A stretch of DNA of 64,000 bases from Lachnospiraceae bacterium 28-4 (GTDB lineage Bacteria; Bacillota; Clostridia; Lachnospirales; Lachnospiraceae), in contig KE159598.1 in assembly GCA_000403275.2 (NCBI GenBank), forward strand, positions 199,002 to 263,001, read 5' to 3'. Below are positions 26,583 to 36,270 of this stretch, piece by piece; position 1 is the first letter of the stretch; every line of letters begins with the position of its first letter. The notes under the pieces were generated by a model. That model was not told the DNA's origin. It saw only the letters and a list, made by a program, of their open reading frames with translations, and searched no databases. Made by a program: the position numbers and the translations under genes.

Positions 26583-28262
26583 ATGATAGTTGGCATTGAC
26601 CTTGGGACCACCAATAGTTTAGTGGCATACTATTCGGAAGAGGGCCCCAAAATCATTCCCAACCGGCTTGGGAAAAACTTGACTCCTTCGGTTGTCAGTG
26701 TGGACGAGGAAGGAAATGTATATGTGGGAGAAACCGCATTGGAGAGGATGAGTCTGTATCCGGACAGCGTGGCGCTTGCTTTTAAGCGAAGCATGGGCAG
26801 CGGCAGGGAGTATACGCTGAGCGGCAAAAGGTATAAGCCCGAGGAGCTGTCGGGCCTTGTACTCAGAGCTTTAAAGGAAGATGCGGAAAATTATCTGGGA
26901 GAGGAAGTGACCGAAGCGGTAATCAGCGTTCCGGCTTATTTTGATGACCAGAGGCGTAAGGCGACGAAGCGCGCCGGGGAGCTGGCCGGCCTGAAAGTGG
27001 AACGGATGATTTCGGAACCTACGGCAGCGGCGATCGCGTATGGCCTGTATGAAAAGAAGGAAGATACCAGATTTCTTGTCTTTGACTTGGGAGGGGGAAC
27101 TTTTGACGTATCCATTCTGGAACTGTTTCATAATATCCTGGAGGTCAGAGCGGTGGCCGGGGATAATTACCTGGGCGGAGAGGACTTTACAAAGGTATTG
27201 GAAAAGATTTGCATGAATAAAATGGGGATCAAAGCGGATTCCTTGTCGGCCAAAGACGAAGTCCGCTTGTACCGGCATGCGGAAGCGGCAAAAAGGGAGA
27301 TCAACGATAAGGAAGAAGTCACGATTGACTGTCTGCTGCAGGACGAAATGAAAAGTGCAAAGATAACGGCTAAGGAATTCGCGGCAGCCTGTGAGGATTT
27401 GCTGCAGAAGATCAGACAGCCGGTGAAACGGAGCCTGTCCGATGCTGGGCTGTCCCTGGCGGATATCGACGAAGTGGTATTGATCGGCGGGGCGACCAGA
27501 CTGCAGATCTTCCGGGATTTCTTTATCCGTCTCTTCCGCAAGTTCCCGGATACGAGCATCCATCCCGACGAGGCGGTGGCTCTTGGGGCAGCGGTACAGG
27601 GAGCGATGAAAGAGCGCCGGGAGGAAGTAAGGGAAATGATACTGACGGACGTATGTTCTTTTACGCTGGGAACCGAAGTGGTGATGGAATATGATGACGG
27701 CATAGTGGAAGGCGGGCATTATAATCCCATTATCGAACGGAATACGGTGATACCCACCAGCAAGACCGACCGTTTCTATACGGCTAAGGATAACCAGGAT
27801 AAGGTATGTATCCGTATCCTTCAGGGGGAAAGCAGGTTTGCCAGGAATAATCTGTATCTGGGAGAAGTGGAAATTAATGTCCCGAAAGCGAAAAAAGGGG
27901 AAGAAGCTGTGGACGTAACATATACATATGATATCAATTCCTTGCTGGAAGTAGAAGTAAAGGTGGTTTCCACCGGAGAGAAGAAAAAGCTGGTGATCAA
28001 AGGCGCACAGAATACTATGACCGAAGAAGAGATCGCCCGGCGCATGGAGGAACTTTCGTATTTGAAAGTACAGCTGAGAGACCAGGAGGAAAACAGGCTG
28101 GCGCTTTTAAAAGCGGAACGCATGTATGAAGAATCGCTGGGAGAAAGGCGCAATATGCTGGAATACGGTATCCGCAGGTTTGAAGAAGCGCTGCGCAAAG
28201 GAGAGCGCGTCGAAGTAGATGAGGCCAGAAAAGGATTGTACAAGATCATGGAAGACGATTGA
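26583..28262 (+). CDS. HscC-like Hsp70 family chaperone
   Basis: A 559-residue Hsp70 shorter than DnaK. The nucleotide-binding domain is intact: GIDLGTTNS at the start, [34 protein letters not shown] and [10 protein letters not shown]. The substrate-binding domain is reduced and the lid is short, as in HscC. GAGGTAGAAC precedes the ATG. The neighbouring J-domain/TPR protein is the likely co-chaperone, as DjlB/DjlC are for E. coli HscC. Client proteins are unknown. Confidence 0.88.
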   Translation: MIVGIDLGTTNSLVAYYSEEGPKIIPNRLGKNLTPSVVSVDEEGNVYVGETALERMSLYPDSVALAFKRSMGSGREYTLSGKRYKPEELSGLVLRALKEDAENYLGEEVTEAVISVPAYFDDQRRKATKRAGELAGLKVERMISEPTAAAIAYGLYEKKEDTRFLVFDLGGGTFDVSILELFHNILEVRAVAGDNYLGGEDFTKVLEKICMNKMGIKADSLSAKDEVRLYRHAEAAKREINDKEEVTIDCLLQDEMKSAKITAKEFAAACEDLLQKIRQPVKRSLSDAGLSLADIDEVVLIGGATRLQIFRDFFIRLFRKFPDTSIHPDEAVALGAAVQGAMKERREEVREMILTDVCSFTLGTEVVMEYDDGIVEGGHYNPIIERNTVIPTSKTDRFYTAKDNQDKVCIRILQGESRFARNNLYLGEVEINVPKAKKGEEAVDVTYTYDINSLLEVEVKVVSTGEKKKLVIKGAQNTMTEEEIARRMEELSYLKVQLRDQEENRLALLKAERMYEESLGERRNMLEYGIRRFEEALRKGERVEVDEARKGLYKIMEDD

Positions 28263-28325
28263 AAACAGATAAAAATAAAATAAAAAAGAACGAAAAAAAG
28301 AACTTTTTGGTAAAGGAGGAAACAA

Positions 28326-29660
28326 ATGGGCAATCGGTTGGTATGGCAGGACAGATATAATATAGGAGTCAGCTTCATTGATGAAGAGCATAAAAAACTT
28401 TTCAGCATTTTAAACAGATTATTTGAACATAAAAAGAAGGAAGGGAAAAGCCGGTGGGTCTGCGAAGAAGGGATCAAATATTTTAAGGACCATGCGATGA
28501 AGCATTTTACGGAAGAAGAAGCCTATATGGCCCATATACATTATATGGGATTCGATATGCACCGGAGGCTGCACGATGATTTTCGGAAAAAAACGCTTCC
28601 TGCTTTGGAGAAGGAACTGGAACAGAATAATTATTCGGAGGATGCTGTCAATCATTTCCTGGGCGTCTGTGCCGGCTGGCTGGTCGGGCATACTTTGACG
28701 GAAGACCGTGCCATTACGGGAAAGACGATAAGTAAATGGGGAGAGCTGCTGCCAGAAGAAGAGCAGACAGCGATGGGACAGACGATCATCCAGCTTCTGA
28801 AGGATATGTTTATGCTGGATGCCAGGGTGGTAAGCGAGTGCTACGGCGGAGAGAAGTTCGGGACAGGAATTTATTACCGGCTGGTCTATAGTACCAGACA
28901 GGGAAAAACATGGGAAATACTGCTTGTTTTCGAACAGAAGCTGATTGTTAATACGGTGGGGAACATGATGGAAGCTGAGTCGGATACCGTAAACGTTATG
29001 CAGATGAACGCGGTGCGGTATATGGCTCAGCAGTTTGTAAACCGCATCAGCGAATATTTTCCCTCGGCGGATTTGTATGAGATAAAAGAAGAAAATTTGC
29101 TTTCTTACGAACAGTTTGAAAAAAAATTTGCCGATCATACGCCGCAGTTCAGTCTGCTCTTTGATACCGGCGCAGGATATTTTGCATATTGCGTGATCGC
29201 GCCTCATTTGATGCAGGACGGAAACGGGGTTTCGATTAAAGCGGATAATGCGATGACCGAGATAAAAAAATATCTCGATAAGAATAAAAAAGTGGAAAAA
29301 AAGAAAATACTGGTAGTAGATGATTCCGATGTGATGCTGCATGCCATGAAGGGACTGCTGGAAAAGGATTATGAAGTGTCGCTGGCAAAATCCGGCATAT
29401 CCGCGATCCGCTCTATCACATTGGATCGGCCGGATATGGTTCTGCTGGACTATGAAATGCCGGTCTGCAACGGAAGCCAGGTGTTGGAAATGGTCCGTGC
29501 AGAGGAAGAATTTGCGGATATTCCGGTGGTATTTTTAACCGGAAGGGGAGATAAGGAAAGCGTGAAAAAGGTGATCGCGTTAAAGCCCCAGGGCTATCTG
29601 GTAAAATCCATGGCACCGGGGGAAATCAAAAAAAGCGTGGATCAGTTTATGAAGGATTAA
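28326..29660 (+). CDS. Bacteriohemerythrin - CheX-like - receiver fusion protein
   Basis: A 444-residue three-part protein. Residues 1-135 are a hemerythrin domain with a full set of di-iron ligands (His22, His56 or His60, Glu64, His79, His83, His122, Asp127), which suggests oxygen or nitric oxide sensing. Residues about 150-300 resemble the CheX/FliY phosphatase-like or chemotaxis-type domain. Residues 318-444 are a receiver with VVDDSD and phospho-acceptor Asp375 in LLDYEMP. AAAGGAGG precedes the ATG. There is no output domain, so it may act as a phosphate sink or modulate a separate kinase. The middle-domain name is tentative. Confidence 0.78.
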   Translation: MGNRLVWQDRYNIGVSFIDEEHKKLFSILNRLFEHKKKEGKSRWVCEEGIKYFKDHAMKHFTEEEAYMAHIHYMGFDMHRRLHDDFRKKTLPALEKELEQNNYSEDAVNHFLGVCAGWLVGHTLTEDRAITGKTISKWGELLPEEEQTAMGQTIIQLLKDMFMLDARVVSECYGGEKFGTGIYYRLVYSTRQGKTWEILLVFEQKLIVNTVGNMMEAESDTVNVMQMNAVRYMAQQFVNRISEYFPSADLYEIKEENLLSYEQFEKKFADHTPQFSLLFDTGAGYFAYCVIAPHLMQDGNGVSIKADNAMTEIKKYLDKNKKVEKKKILVVDDSDVMLHAMKGLLEKDYEVSLAKSGISAIRSITLDRPDMVLLDYEMPVCNGSQVLEMVRAEEEFADIPVVFLTGRGDKESVKKVIALKPQGYLVKSMAPGEIKKSVDQFMKD

Positions 29661-29664
29661 ATAA

Positions 29665-30300
29665 ATGCAGTTGATACAGATACTATGGGACAGGAGGGAT
29701 TTTTTTCTGACCTGTCTTCTGGAACACATTCGAATATCGTTGACGGCGGTAGTCTGCGCCGGGGTGCTTGGGATATTGACCGGGGTTTTTATCAGCAGAC
29801 ATAAAAAGGCGGCCGGAATCGCCCTTGGCGTGATCAACGTGGTTTATACGGTGCCGTCCATTTCCTTATTGGGATTTTTAATTCCTTTTACCGGGATCGG
29901 GGATAAGACGGCGGTCATCGCGCTTACGGTTTACGGGCTGCTTCCCATTGTCAGGAATACGTATACGGGACTGGTCAATGTGGACGCCGGCATTCTGGAA
30001 GTGGCGGAAGGGCTTGGAGCCGACGGAAAACAAATATTGTTCGGCATCCGGTTTCCGCTTGCAATCCCGGTGATTATAAGCGGCTTCCGCAATATGGTAG
30101 TCATGATTATCGCGATGGGGGGAATTGCTTCCTTCATAGGAGCGGGCGGCCTTGGCGCCGCTATTTATAGAGGCATTACCACTTATAATATGGCGCTGAC
30201 GGCGGCGGGGTCTTTGTTGATTGCATTGCTTGCCCTGTTAAGCGACTGGCTGCTTTCCAGGGCTGAAAAGGCGGTAAACAGGAGGTACGGCATTGGATAA
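29665..30300 (+). CDS. Glycine betaine/choline ABC transporter permease (OpuB/OpuC type)
   Basis: A 211-residue permease with about five or six helices. It carries the importer loop EVAEGLGADGKQILFGIRFP and the family stretch VNVVYTVPSISLLGFLIPFTG (written here in part), both typical of the OpuCB/ProW group. The gene starts 4 bases after the preceding fusion gene. It overlaps the ATPase gene by 8 bases, and the binding protein follows, so the three form a compact uptake operon for compatible solutes or choline. Confidence 0.87.
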   Translation: MQLIQILWDRRDFFLTCLLEHIRISLTAVVCAGVLGILTGVFISRHKKAAGIALGVINVVYTVPSISLLGFLIPFTGIGDKTAVIALTVYGLLPIVRNTYTGLVNVDAGILEVAEGLGADGKQILFGIRFPLAIPVIISGFRNMVVMIIAMGGIASFIGAGGLGAAIYRGITTYNMALTAAGSLLIALLALLSDWLLSRAEKAVNRRYGIG

Positions 30301-31018
30301 AGCGATTGAAATACGGGATTGTTCGGCGGCTTATGGAGAGAATAAGGTGCTGAACCACGTATCCCTTACGGTGGAAAAAGGGGAATTTGTCGTTATCATA
30401 GGTCCTTCCGGCTGCGGAAAGACGACGTTGCTGAAGATGATGAACGGCCTGGTGATTCCGTTGGAAGGCGAGGTGGCGGTGAATGGGGAGCTGATCAGGG
30501 GATGCGACCTGTCCGCTATGCGCAGACGTATTGGTTATGCGGTGCAGGGGGCCGGGCTGTTTCCCCATATGACGGTGGAAGACAATATTTGTTATGTCCC
30601 CGGGCTGGAACGAAGGCTGACGCAGGAAGAAAAGAAGATATTAGCGGAAAAGATGCTGGAATTGGTTCAGCTTCCGGGAGAAGTGGGGAAACGCTTTCCA
30701 AGGCAGTTATCGGGAGGTCAGAAGCAGAGAGTAGGAATTGCGAGAGCTTTGGCAGCGGCACCGGATATATTGCTGATGGACGAGCCCTTCGGCGCGGTGG
30801 ATGAAATTACGCGCAGAGGTTTGCAGGAAGAACTGCTGGCATTGCAGCGAAAAACGGGAATCACGATTGTATTTATTACCCACGATATCGGGGAAGCTTT
30901 TCACCTGGGAAGCCGCGTCCTGATTATGAAGGAGGGGGAAATCTGGCAGGAGGGGAAACCGGAGGAACTTCAAAAGGCGCCCAGGGATGAATTTGTAAGA
31001 AGTCTGATCGGAAGATAG
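30293..31018 (+). CDS. Glycine betaine/choline ABC transporter ATP-binding protein
   Basis: A 241-residue ATPase with Walker A GPSGCGKTT, signature LSGGQKQRVGIARAL, Walker B ILLMDEPFG and the switch His in FITHDIGE. It uses a TTG start overlapping the permease stop, supported by AGGAGGT. Unlike many OpuA/OpuC ATPases it has no C-terminal CBS pair, so it lacks the ionic-strength sensor found in those homologues. It powers import with the adjacent permease. Confidence 0.88.
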   Translation: MDKAIEIRDCSAAYGENKVLNHVSLTVEKGEFVVIIGPSGCGKTTLLKMMNGLVIPLEGEVAVNGELIRGCDLSAMRRRIGYAVQGAGLFPHMTVEDNICYVPGLERRLTQEEKKILAEKMLELVQLPGEVGKRFPRQLSGGQKQRVGIARALAAAPDILLMDEPFGAVDEITRRGLQEELLALQRKTGITIVFITHDIGEAFHLGSRVLIMKEGEIWQEGKPEELQKAPRDEFVRSLIGR

Positions 31019-31028
31019 GAGATGTGAA

Positions 31029-31955
31029 ATGAGGCTAAAAATGAATAAAATACTTGCTAATAAAAATGCTAAGAAAGGAATTTTATTTCTGGTGACAGCG
31101 GTGATGCTGCTGGGCATATGCGGCTGCGGGAAAAAAGAGGCGATAAAAATCGCATCCAAGCCAATGACGGAACAATATATCCTGACGGAGATCATTGCAC
31201 AGATGATCGAAGCGGAAACGGATTATGAAGTGGAGATTACGAAAGGAGTCGGCGGCGGCACTACGAATATTCATCCGGCTCTTGTCAAGGGCGAATTCGA
31301 CCTCTATCCGGAGTATACGAGAACCGCCTGGCTGAATGTGCTGAAAAGGGAAGAGATGGAAAAGGATGACGATAAATTATACGAACAGCTGTTAGCAGAA
31401 TATGATGGAATGGGGCTTACCTGGACAGGGCTGTACGGATTTTCCAATACCTACGGGCTGGCAGTCAGACAGGAGACAGCGGAACAGTATGGGTTGTCCA
31501 CTTATTCGGATCTTGCGGCGGCTTCCGGCGAACTTATTTTTGGGGGGAATCCCGATTATATCGAGCTGGAAACAGGATATCCCAGGCTTTGCAGTGCTTA
31601 TGGCATGACATTTAAGGATACGAACCAGATGGAGATTGCCTTAAAATACGAGGCATTGAAGAACGGAGAAGTGGACGTAATCAATGCTTTTACGACGGAT
31701 GCACAGCTGGCGGCCAATCAGCTCGTGCTGCTTACCGATGATCAGGTCTTTTTTGAAACCTTTGACGCGGGTACGGTAGTGAGGAAAGACGCGTTGAAGG
31801 ATTATCCGGAACTACAGGGAATATTAGAAAAGCTGAATGGGATGATTTCGGCGGAGGAAATGCAGCGGATGAATTATGCGGTAGAAGTGGAGGGAAAGGA
31901 AGACCGGGAAGTAGCGGAAGAGTTTTTGAAAGAAAAGGGGCTGCTTGTCGATTAA
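31029..31955 (+). CDS. Glycine betaine/choline-type substrate-binding lipoprotein
   Basis: A 308-residue OpuAC/OsmF-type solute receptor. A signal with a hydrophobic core ends in a lipobox at Cys33 (ICGC). The mature part shows the family patterns IASKPMTEQYILTEI, GGGTTNIHPAL and DLYPEYTRTAW. AGGAG 7 bases before the ATG at 31029 fixes the start; an in-frame ATG four codons later is less likely. It completes the uptake operon. Choline, betaine or a related quaternary amine is the likely ligand. Confidence 0.88.
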   Translation: MRLKMNKILANKNAKKGILFLVTAVMLLGICGCGKKEAIKIASKPMTEQYILTEIIAQMIEAETDYEVEITKGVGGGTTNIHPALVKGEFDLYPEYTRTAWLNVLKREEMEKDDDKLYEQLLAEYDGMGLTWTGLYGFSNTYGLAVRQETAEQYGLSTYSDLAAASGELIFGGNPDYIELETGYPRLCSAYGMTFKDTNQMEIALKYEALKNGEVDVINAFTTDAQLAANQLVLLTDDQVFFETFDAGTVVRKDALKDYPELQGILEKLNGMISAEEMQRMNYAVEVEGKEDREVAEEFLKEKGLLVD

Positions 31956-31971
31956 CGGTAAAAGAAAAAAG

Positions 31972-32021
31972 AACCGGTGTTGAAAAACCTGTCGGAAGGT
32001 TTTTTAACACCGGTTTTTTTA
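31972..32021 (+). terminator. Intrinsic terminator after the compatible-solute operon
   Basis: A long stem (31972-31990 with about 31998-32016) and T tract follow the gene by 16 bases. Confidence 0.9.
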
Positions 32022-32093
32022 CAATGAGCTGGCTCGCAGAGCGTGACAGTGTTTGCTTATAAAAATACAAAATTAACGTATTTTTGACCAAAA

Positions 32094-32122
32094 TTGGCAA
32101 AAGAAAAAAGAACTTATATATG
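32094..32122 (+). promoter_or_regulatory. Promoter for the LytTR-GHKL operon
   Basis: TTGGCA at 32094-32099 and TATATG at 32117-32122 are 17 bases apart, 44 bases before the start codon. No clear paired LytTR direct repeats were recognised here. Confidence 0.45.
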
Positions 32123-32165
32123 ATACAATAAAAAAGACATTAAAGAGGCGGAAGAAAGGATACTT

Positions 32166-32864
32166 ATGAAAATAGCAGTCTGTGACGATTGCATGAGAGA
32201 TGCCTTATCGGTAAAAAGATTTTTAGGCGGGCATGAGGCCAGGGTGTATTCCGATGTGGATAGTCTTCTTGCAGACGTAAAAAATAAAAAAATGCGATAT
32301 GATTTGTATTTGCTGGATATTTATATGGAGGGCCCGGTCAACGGGATTGAGCTGGCAAAGATGCTTGTCAGGGAACAGGAAGAAGCGGCCATTTGCTTTA
32401 TTTCCACCAGCAATGATTTTTACAGGGAAGCGTATGATCTTTATGCAGTTCAATATTTGCTGAAACCGGTACGGGAGGAAGATGTGAAACAGCTTCTGGA
32501 AAGGGTATCGAAGAATCTTGTCAGAAACAGGGAAAAAAAACTTTTCTTCCAATCCCGGGGGCAGACAGGAAGCATTCCCTATAGCAGAATACTTTATATC
32601 AGCAGCAGGGAACATACGCTTTCCATTTGCTGTACGGGCGGTATCGTACAGGAATGTAAAGGCAGACTGAACGAGTTGGCAATGCAGGTGTGCGGGGAAA
32701 TATTTATGCGCTGCCACCAGAGTTTTCTTGTGAATATGTATCATGTGGACAGTTTGAGCGGCGCTGACCTGATTGTTGCCGGGCAACGGATTCCGGTGTC
32801 CAGGAGGTATTATACGGAAGTAAAAAAACGATATCAGGAGATATTGTTCGAGGAGGTGGACTGA
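32166..32864 (+). CDS. LytTR-family response regulator
   Basis: A 232-residue regulator with an N-terminal receiver (CDDCMRD, phospho-acceptor Asp in YLLDIYMEG, Lys in LLKPVREE) and a C-terminal LytTR DNA-binding domain from about residue 130 (SRILYISSREHTLSI, CHQSFLVNMYHVDSL, IPVSRRYY). It is the AgrA/VirR/LytR type. Two sensor kinase genes follow directly, the first starting 4 bases after this stop, so it is their likely output. Confidence 0.9.
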   Translation: MKIAVCDDCMRDALSVKRFLGGHEARVYSDVDSLLADVKNKKMRYDLYLLDIYMEGPVNGIELAKMLVREQEEAAICFISTSNDFYREAYDLYAVQYLLKPVREEDVKQLLERVSKNLVRNREKKLFFQSRGQTGSIPYSRILYISSREHTLSICCTGGIVQECKGRLNELAMQVCGEIFMRCHQSFLVNMYHVDSLSGADLIVAGQRIPVSRRYYTEVKKRYQEILFEEVD

Positions 32865-32868
32865 TTTT

Positions 32869-34164
32869 ATGGTATTGCTTAGGGATCTGTCGATTTTTTG
32901 GGCCATGTTCCATGTATATTTCCTCTTTATCATGTTGTTCCGGTCGCGTTTTGCACCTAGAAAAACTGTGCTGGCAGCCGGGATCGGTATGGGGATTTTA
33001 ATGGGGATGAATGTGGCAATACTGGTGATATATGGCATGGAGGTGCTGGCAAAGGCTTTTTTGTTTACCTGTTCCATACCAAGCTTTATTTTTTTCTATG
33101 TCATGAGTGCGGACAAGAAATTCCGTTTTCTGTTGACATTCTGCCTGGCGGACACCATATGCCTGTGGATTATGGCTGTGACAAATCTGCTCGATTATTA
33201 TTTTGGCGGTGAACAATATATACTGTTGCTGATCAGCAGACTAATTGCCTATCCTCTTGTGGAATATCTGATATGGAGGTATCTTAGAAAGCCTTATCTG
33301 GAGCTGCAAAATGCGGTGAAAAAGGGGTGGGGTATTTTTGCGGGGATGACTATGCTGTATTATCTCTTGCTGGTAGTAGCGGTACAATTTCCTACGAATA
33401 TTATCGAACGGCCGGAGGATATGTTTTTATGCATATTAATATTAATATTGATGCTGTTTAATTATGCTACGATATTTTCGGCATTGTACCGGCAGTTGCT
33501 GCTTTACCGGAAACAGCAGGCCGAACGTGTCTGGCAGGAACAGAAGAATACGCTGGAGGCGCAGCTTTCAAGCCAGCAGCAGATACGGAAAATGAAACAT
33601 GATATGAAAGGCTATGTAGCCACGCTGTCGGGGCTGCTTGCTGCAGAGAAAATAAAAGAAGCACAGGAATATCTGAAAGGTGTGGAAATAGAAGCTGCTA
33701 CTCTGTTAGGGCAGTTTTGTGCCAATCCGTACCTGAATGCGGTACTCGTCCACTACTTCCAAAAGCTACAGGAATTGGAGGCGGATTGCAGGATGGACAT
33801 ACAAGTCGGGGAGGAAGAACTACCCTATATGGAACTATGCCAAATCATGTCGAATGGATTGGAAAATGCTTATGATGCGCTGAAAGAGTTGGAAGCAGGA
33901 AACAGGGAAGTTTCCGTACAGATGAAATACCGCAGGGATTATCTGCTCATACGGATCAGGAACCGGTGTAAAGACAACCTGCATGTGGAGAAAGGAACGA
34001 TGCCTGTTACAGAAAAAGAAGGGCATGATCATGGCTTCGGGCTTATGACAGTGCAGGAGGCGGCAGAACGGCTTGACGGGGAGATGTTCTGCTATACGGA
34101 GAACGGAAATTTTGTACTTGATGTGATGCTGTCGTGCCATTCTTTTCAGAAAAGTTTGGCATGA
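32869..34164 (+). CDS. GHKL-type sensor histidine kinase (AgrC-like), first copy
   Basis: A 431-residue membrane kinase. About six helices fill residues 1-215, followed by a coiled-coil linker (KQQAERVWQEQKNTLEAQ), the phospho-acceptor region KMKHDMKGYVATLSGLL, and a GHKL ATPase with MSNGLENAYDAL as the N box and HGFGLMTVQEAA as the G box. The architecture matches AgrC/NatK-type quorum or peptide sensors. It lies between the LytTR regulator and a second kinase. No signal-peptide gene is visible beside it. Confidence 0.87.
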   Translation: MVLLRDLSIFWAMFHVYFLFIMLFRSRFAPRKTVLAAGIGMGILMGMNVAILVIYGMEVLAKAFLFTCSIPSFIFFYVMSADKKFRFLLTFCLADTICLWIMAVTNLLDYYFGGEQYILLLISRLIAYPLVEYLIWRYLRKPYLELQNAVKKGWGIFAGMTMLYYLLLVVAVQFPTNIIERPEDMFLCILILILMLFNYATIFSALYRQLLLYRKQQAERVWQEQKNTLEAQLSSQQQIRKMKHDMKGYVATLSGLLAAEKIKEAQEYLKGVEIEAATLLGQFCANPYLNAVLVHYFQKLQELEADCRMDIQVGEEELPYMELCQIMSNGLENAYDALKELEAGNREVSVQMKYRRDYLLIRIRNRCKDNLHVEKGTMPVTEKEGHDHGFGLMTVQEAAERLDGEMFCYTENGNFVLDVMLSCHSFQKSLA

Positions 34165-34185
34165 GAGGAGAATGGAGGAATAATA

Positions 34186-35487
34186 ATGTTGGGAGGATCT
34201 TTCTGGATCGCATTTCTTCGGGGCGCGATTGCAGCCGGATTGCTCATGACGGTGTTTCTGCTGTTGGACCGCCCCAGGTTTCCCATGAAAAAAACAAGAA
34301 TATATTATATATTTTTCGGATGTTTGATCGTGGTTTCTTACAGTATCTGGTATATGCTGGACAGGGAAGGATATGTTCGGTTTTCCGGGATATCGGTGAT
34401 TCCGGTGACAGGAAGTTTTTGCATGTGGATGAGCAGGGAAAAAGTATATTTGTCATTTTATAAGATTGCCCTTGGATTTTATCTGCTTGCCATTACTACC
34501 GTCTGCGGGATAGACGGATCGAGATTATGGTTTGAAGGAAGCGTTTGGGCTGATATTATGATCAGGATGATAATAACTTTTGTTATTCTTTTTGTAATTG
34601 TCCGTAAAATACGTGGAAATTTTTTGGAAGACGTGGATATACTGGAAGAGGAAATGAATATATTCAGCGTTGTCACATTGATGCTGTCTATCAGCATGGC
34701 AGCATTTATAGCCCTGTGGCCAGGCGACCGCAGCCTTTCCGCGGACAGGATCGCACGGATGGTGTCGCTGCTTGGCATGGCCGGGCTGATCCAGTATATA
34801 ATGATCCGCATGTATTTGCACAGAGGCAGGGAGCGCAGATACCAGGAAGAGAAAAAGCTGTTGGAAATGAACGAAGAGCTGTTATACGATCAGTTAAAAC
34901 AAATGAGGGAATCGGGAAAAGAAGCGGTGAGAATCCGCCACGATATCCGCCATCATTGCCTTTTGATCGAGGAATACATTAAGAACGGGGAAAACGAAAA
35001 ACTTCTTGCTTATGTAAGGCAGTACGAAGATGATGTAGAAAGAGGAAGGGCGGAGCGCATTTGCGCCAATGAAACCATTAACAGCATTTTGACCGTTTAT
35101 GGGCGGTATGCGAAAAAGGAAAAGATCAGGATAACGATGGACGTAAAGGCGGCGGAGGAAATAGCGGTTCGGAATATCGATATGGTTGCAGTTCTTGCAA
35201 ATGTTGTGGAGAACGCCATCCACGGATGCATCCGTTCGGAACGAATAGAGAAGGAAATAGGGCTTTCTATCGTCCAAAAAGGCAATAAAATAGTGATCCG
35301 GTGTAAAAATACATGCGGGGGAAAAGTGGAATTCCAGGATGGGATTCCGGTATCCCCGTCGGGCAGAGGAATAGGGATTTCCAGCATTCGGAAAGTAGTG
35401 TCCGATTATAATGGGGAAATGCATTTTTCCATGGCGGACGGTATGTTTTTGGTCAGGATACTGATGCATCTGCCATCGGCGGTCTGA
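34186..35487 (+). CDS. GHKL-type sensor histidine kinase, second copy
   Basis: A 433-residue kinase with about six N-terminal helices to residue 210, linker helix, phospho-acceptor RIRHDIRHHCLLIEEYI, N box ANVVENAIHGCI and G box SGRGIGISSIRKVV. It is only distantly related to the preceding kinase. It starts 21 bases after that gene with GGAGGAATAAT as ribosome site, so all three regulatory genes share one transcript. Having two kinases with one regulator suggests two inputs or a heteromeric sensor. Confidence 0.87.
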   Translation: MLGGSFWIAFLRGAIAAGLLMTVFLLLDRPRFPMKKTRIYYIFFGCLIVVSYSIWYMLDREGYVRFSGISVIPVTGSFCMWMSREKVYLSFYKIALGFYLLAITTVCGIDGSRLWFEGSVWADIMIRMIITFVILFVIVRKIRGNFLEDVDILEEEMNIFSVVTLMLSISMAAFIALWPGDRSLSADRIARMVSLLGMAGLIQYIMIRMYLHRGRERRYQEEKKLLEMNEELLYDQLKQMRESGKEAVRIRHDIRHHCLLIEEYIKNGENEKLLAYVRQYEDDVERGRAERICANETINSILTVYGRYAKKEKIRITMDVKAAEEIAVRNIDMVAVLANVVENAIHGCIRSERIEKEIGLSIVQKGNKIVIRCKNTCGGKVEFQDGIPVSPSGRGIGISSIRKVVSDYNGEMHFSMADGMFLVRILMHLPSAV

Positions 35488-35535
35488 CGGGAAAAATAAA
35501 GTTCCGCATGACAGTTTTCTTCCTCCGTTGGGATA

Positions 35536-35544
35536 TGATATAAT
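35536..35544 (+). promoter_or_regulatory. Extended -10 promoter for the DUF1349 gene
   Basis: TGATATAAT is a perfect -10 with extended TG, 51 bases before the start; no strong -35 is present. Confidence 0.45.
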
Positions 35545-35594
35545 GGAGCGGTAATCATGGTAAAATATCTGTGCGAGAGAGGAGAGAGTGCGGA

Positions 35595-36215
35595 ATGAAG
35601 CTGTCGGAATTGCGGTGGACAAGGGAACCGGAGAGTTACAAAATAAACGGGGATACGGTGGAGATCGTGACGAAACCCCATACGGATTTGTGGCAGAGAA
35701 CGTATTATCATTTTCAGAACGATAATGCGCCGGTTTTACAGATGGAAACGGAAGAAGAATATTTTAGCTTTATCGTGAAAACAGAATTTGCGGAAAGCCA
35801 TCACAGGTTTGACCAATGCGGTATCGTCATGTATCTGGACAGCGATAACTGGCTGAAAGGATCTGTTGAATATGAAAACGATAAATATCAGCATTTGGGG
35901 AGCGTCGTGACAAATGACGGGTATTCGGACTGGGCGACGACGGAAATAGATGCTTCGGTAAAATCCATGTGGTACCGGCTCAGTCGAAGGGAGGACGATT
36001 ACTGTATAGAATGTTCGGCAGACGGAACTGTTTTCCATCAGATGCGTATTTGCCATATGAACAAGGGAAAAGGGCGGATTCGTTTTGGCATCTATGCCTG
36101 TTCTCCGGAGGAGTCTTCTTTTCGGGCTGTTTTTTCCCATATGGAGATGACGGACTGCCGGTGGAAGGCCCATGACGGACAGCAGCCAGACGAAAAGATG
36201 CGGGAAACAGTTTAG
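35595..36215 (+). CDS. DUF1349 (concanavalin-like fold) protein
   Basis: A 206-residue protein of the DUF1349 family, related to concanavalin-like lectin/glucanase folds. Characteristic parts are EIVTKPHTDLWQRTYY, FSFIVKTEFAESHHRFDQCG, MYLDSDNWLKGSVEYEND and CHMNKGKGRIRFGIYACSP. There is no signal peptide, so it is cytoplasmic. GAGAGGAGAG precedes the ATG at 35595; the frame also runs back to a GTG at 35571. Function is unknown; relatives are often found next to sugar or regulator genes. Confidence 0.82.
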   Translation: MKLSELRWTREPESYKINGDTVEIVTKPHTDLWQRTYYHFQNDNAPVLQMETEEEYFSFIVKTEFAESHHRFDQCGIVMYLDSDNWLKGSVEYENDKYQHLGSVVTNDGYSDWATTEIDASVKSMWYRLSRREDDYCIECSADGTVFHQMRICHMNKGKGRIRFGIYACSPEESSFRAVFSHMEMTDCRWKAHDGQQPDEKMRETV

Positions 36216-36270
36216 GAAAAATATATTGTTTGCACGGTTTGATTGTATTGTAGATGCTATGGAGAAAAGC

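Noticed and set aside
32865-35490. Autoinducing peptide (AgrD-like) gene near the GHKL kinases
   Set aside because: No short frame with a ribosome site and peptide-like sequence was found in the small gaps between these genes.
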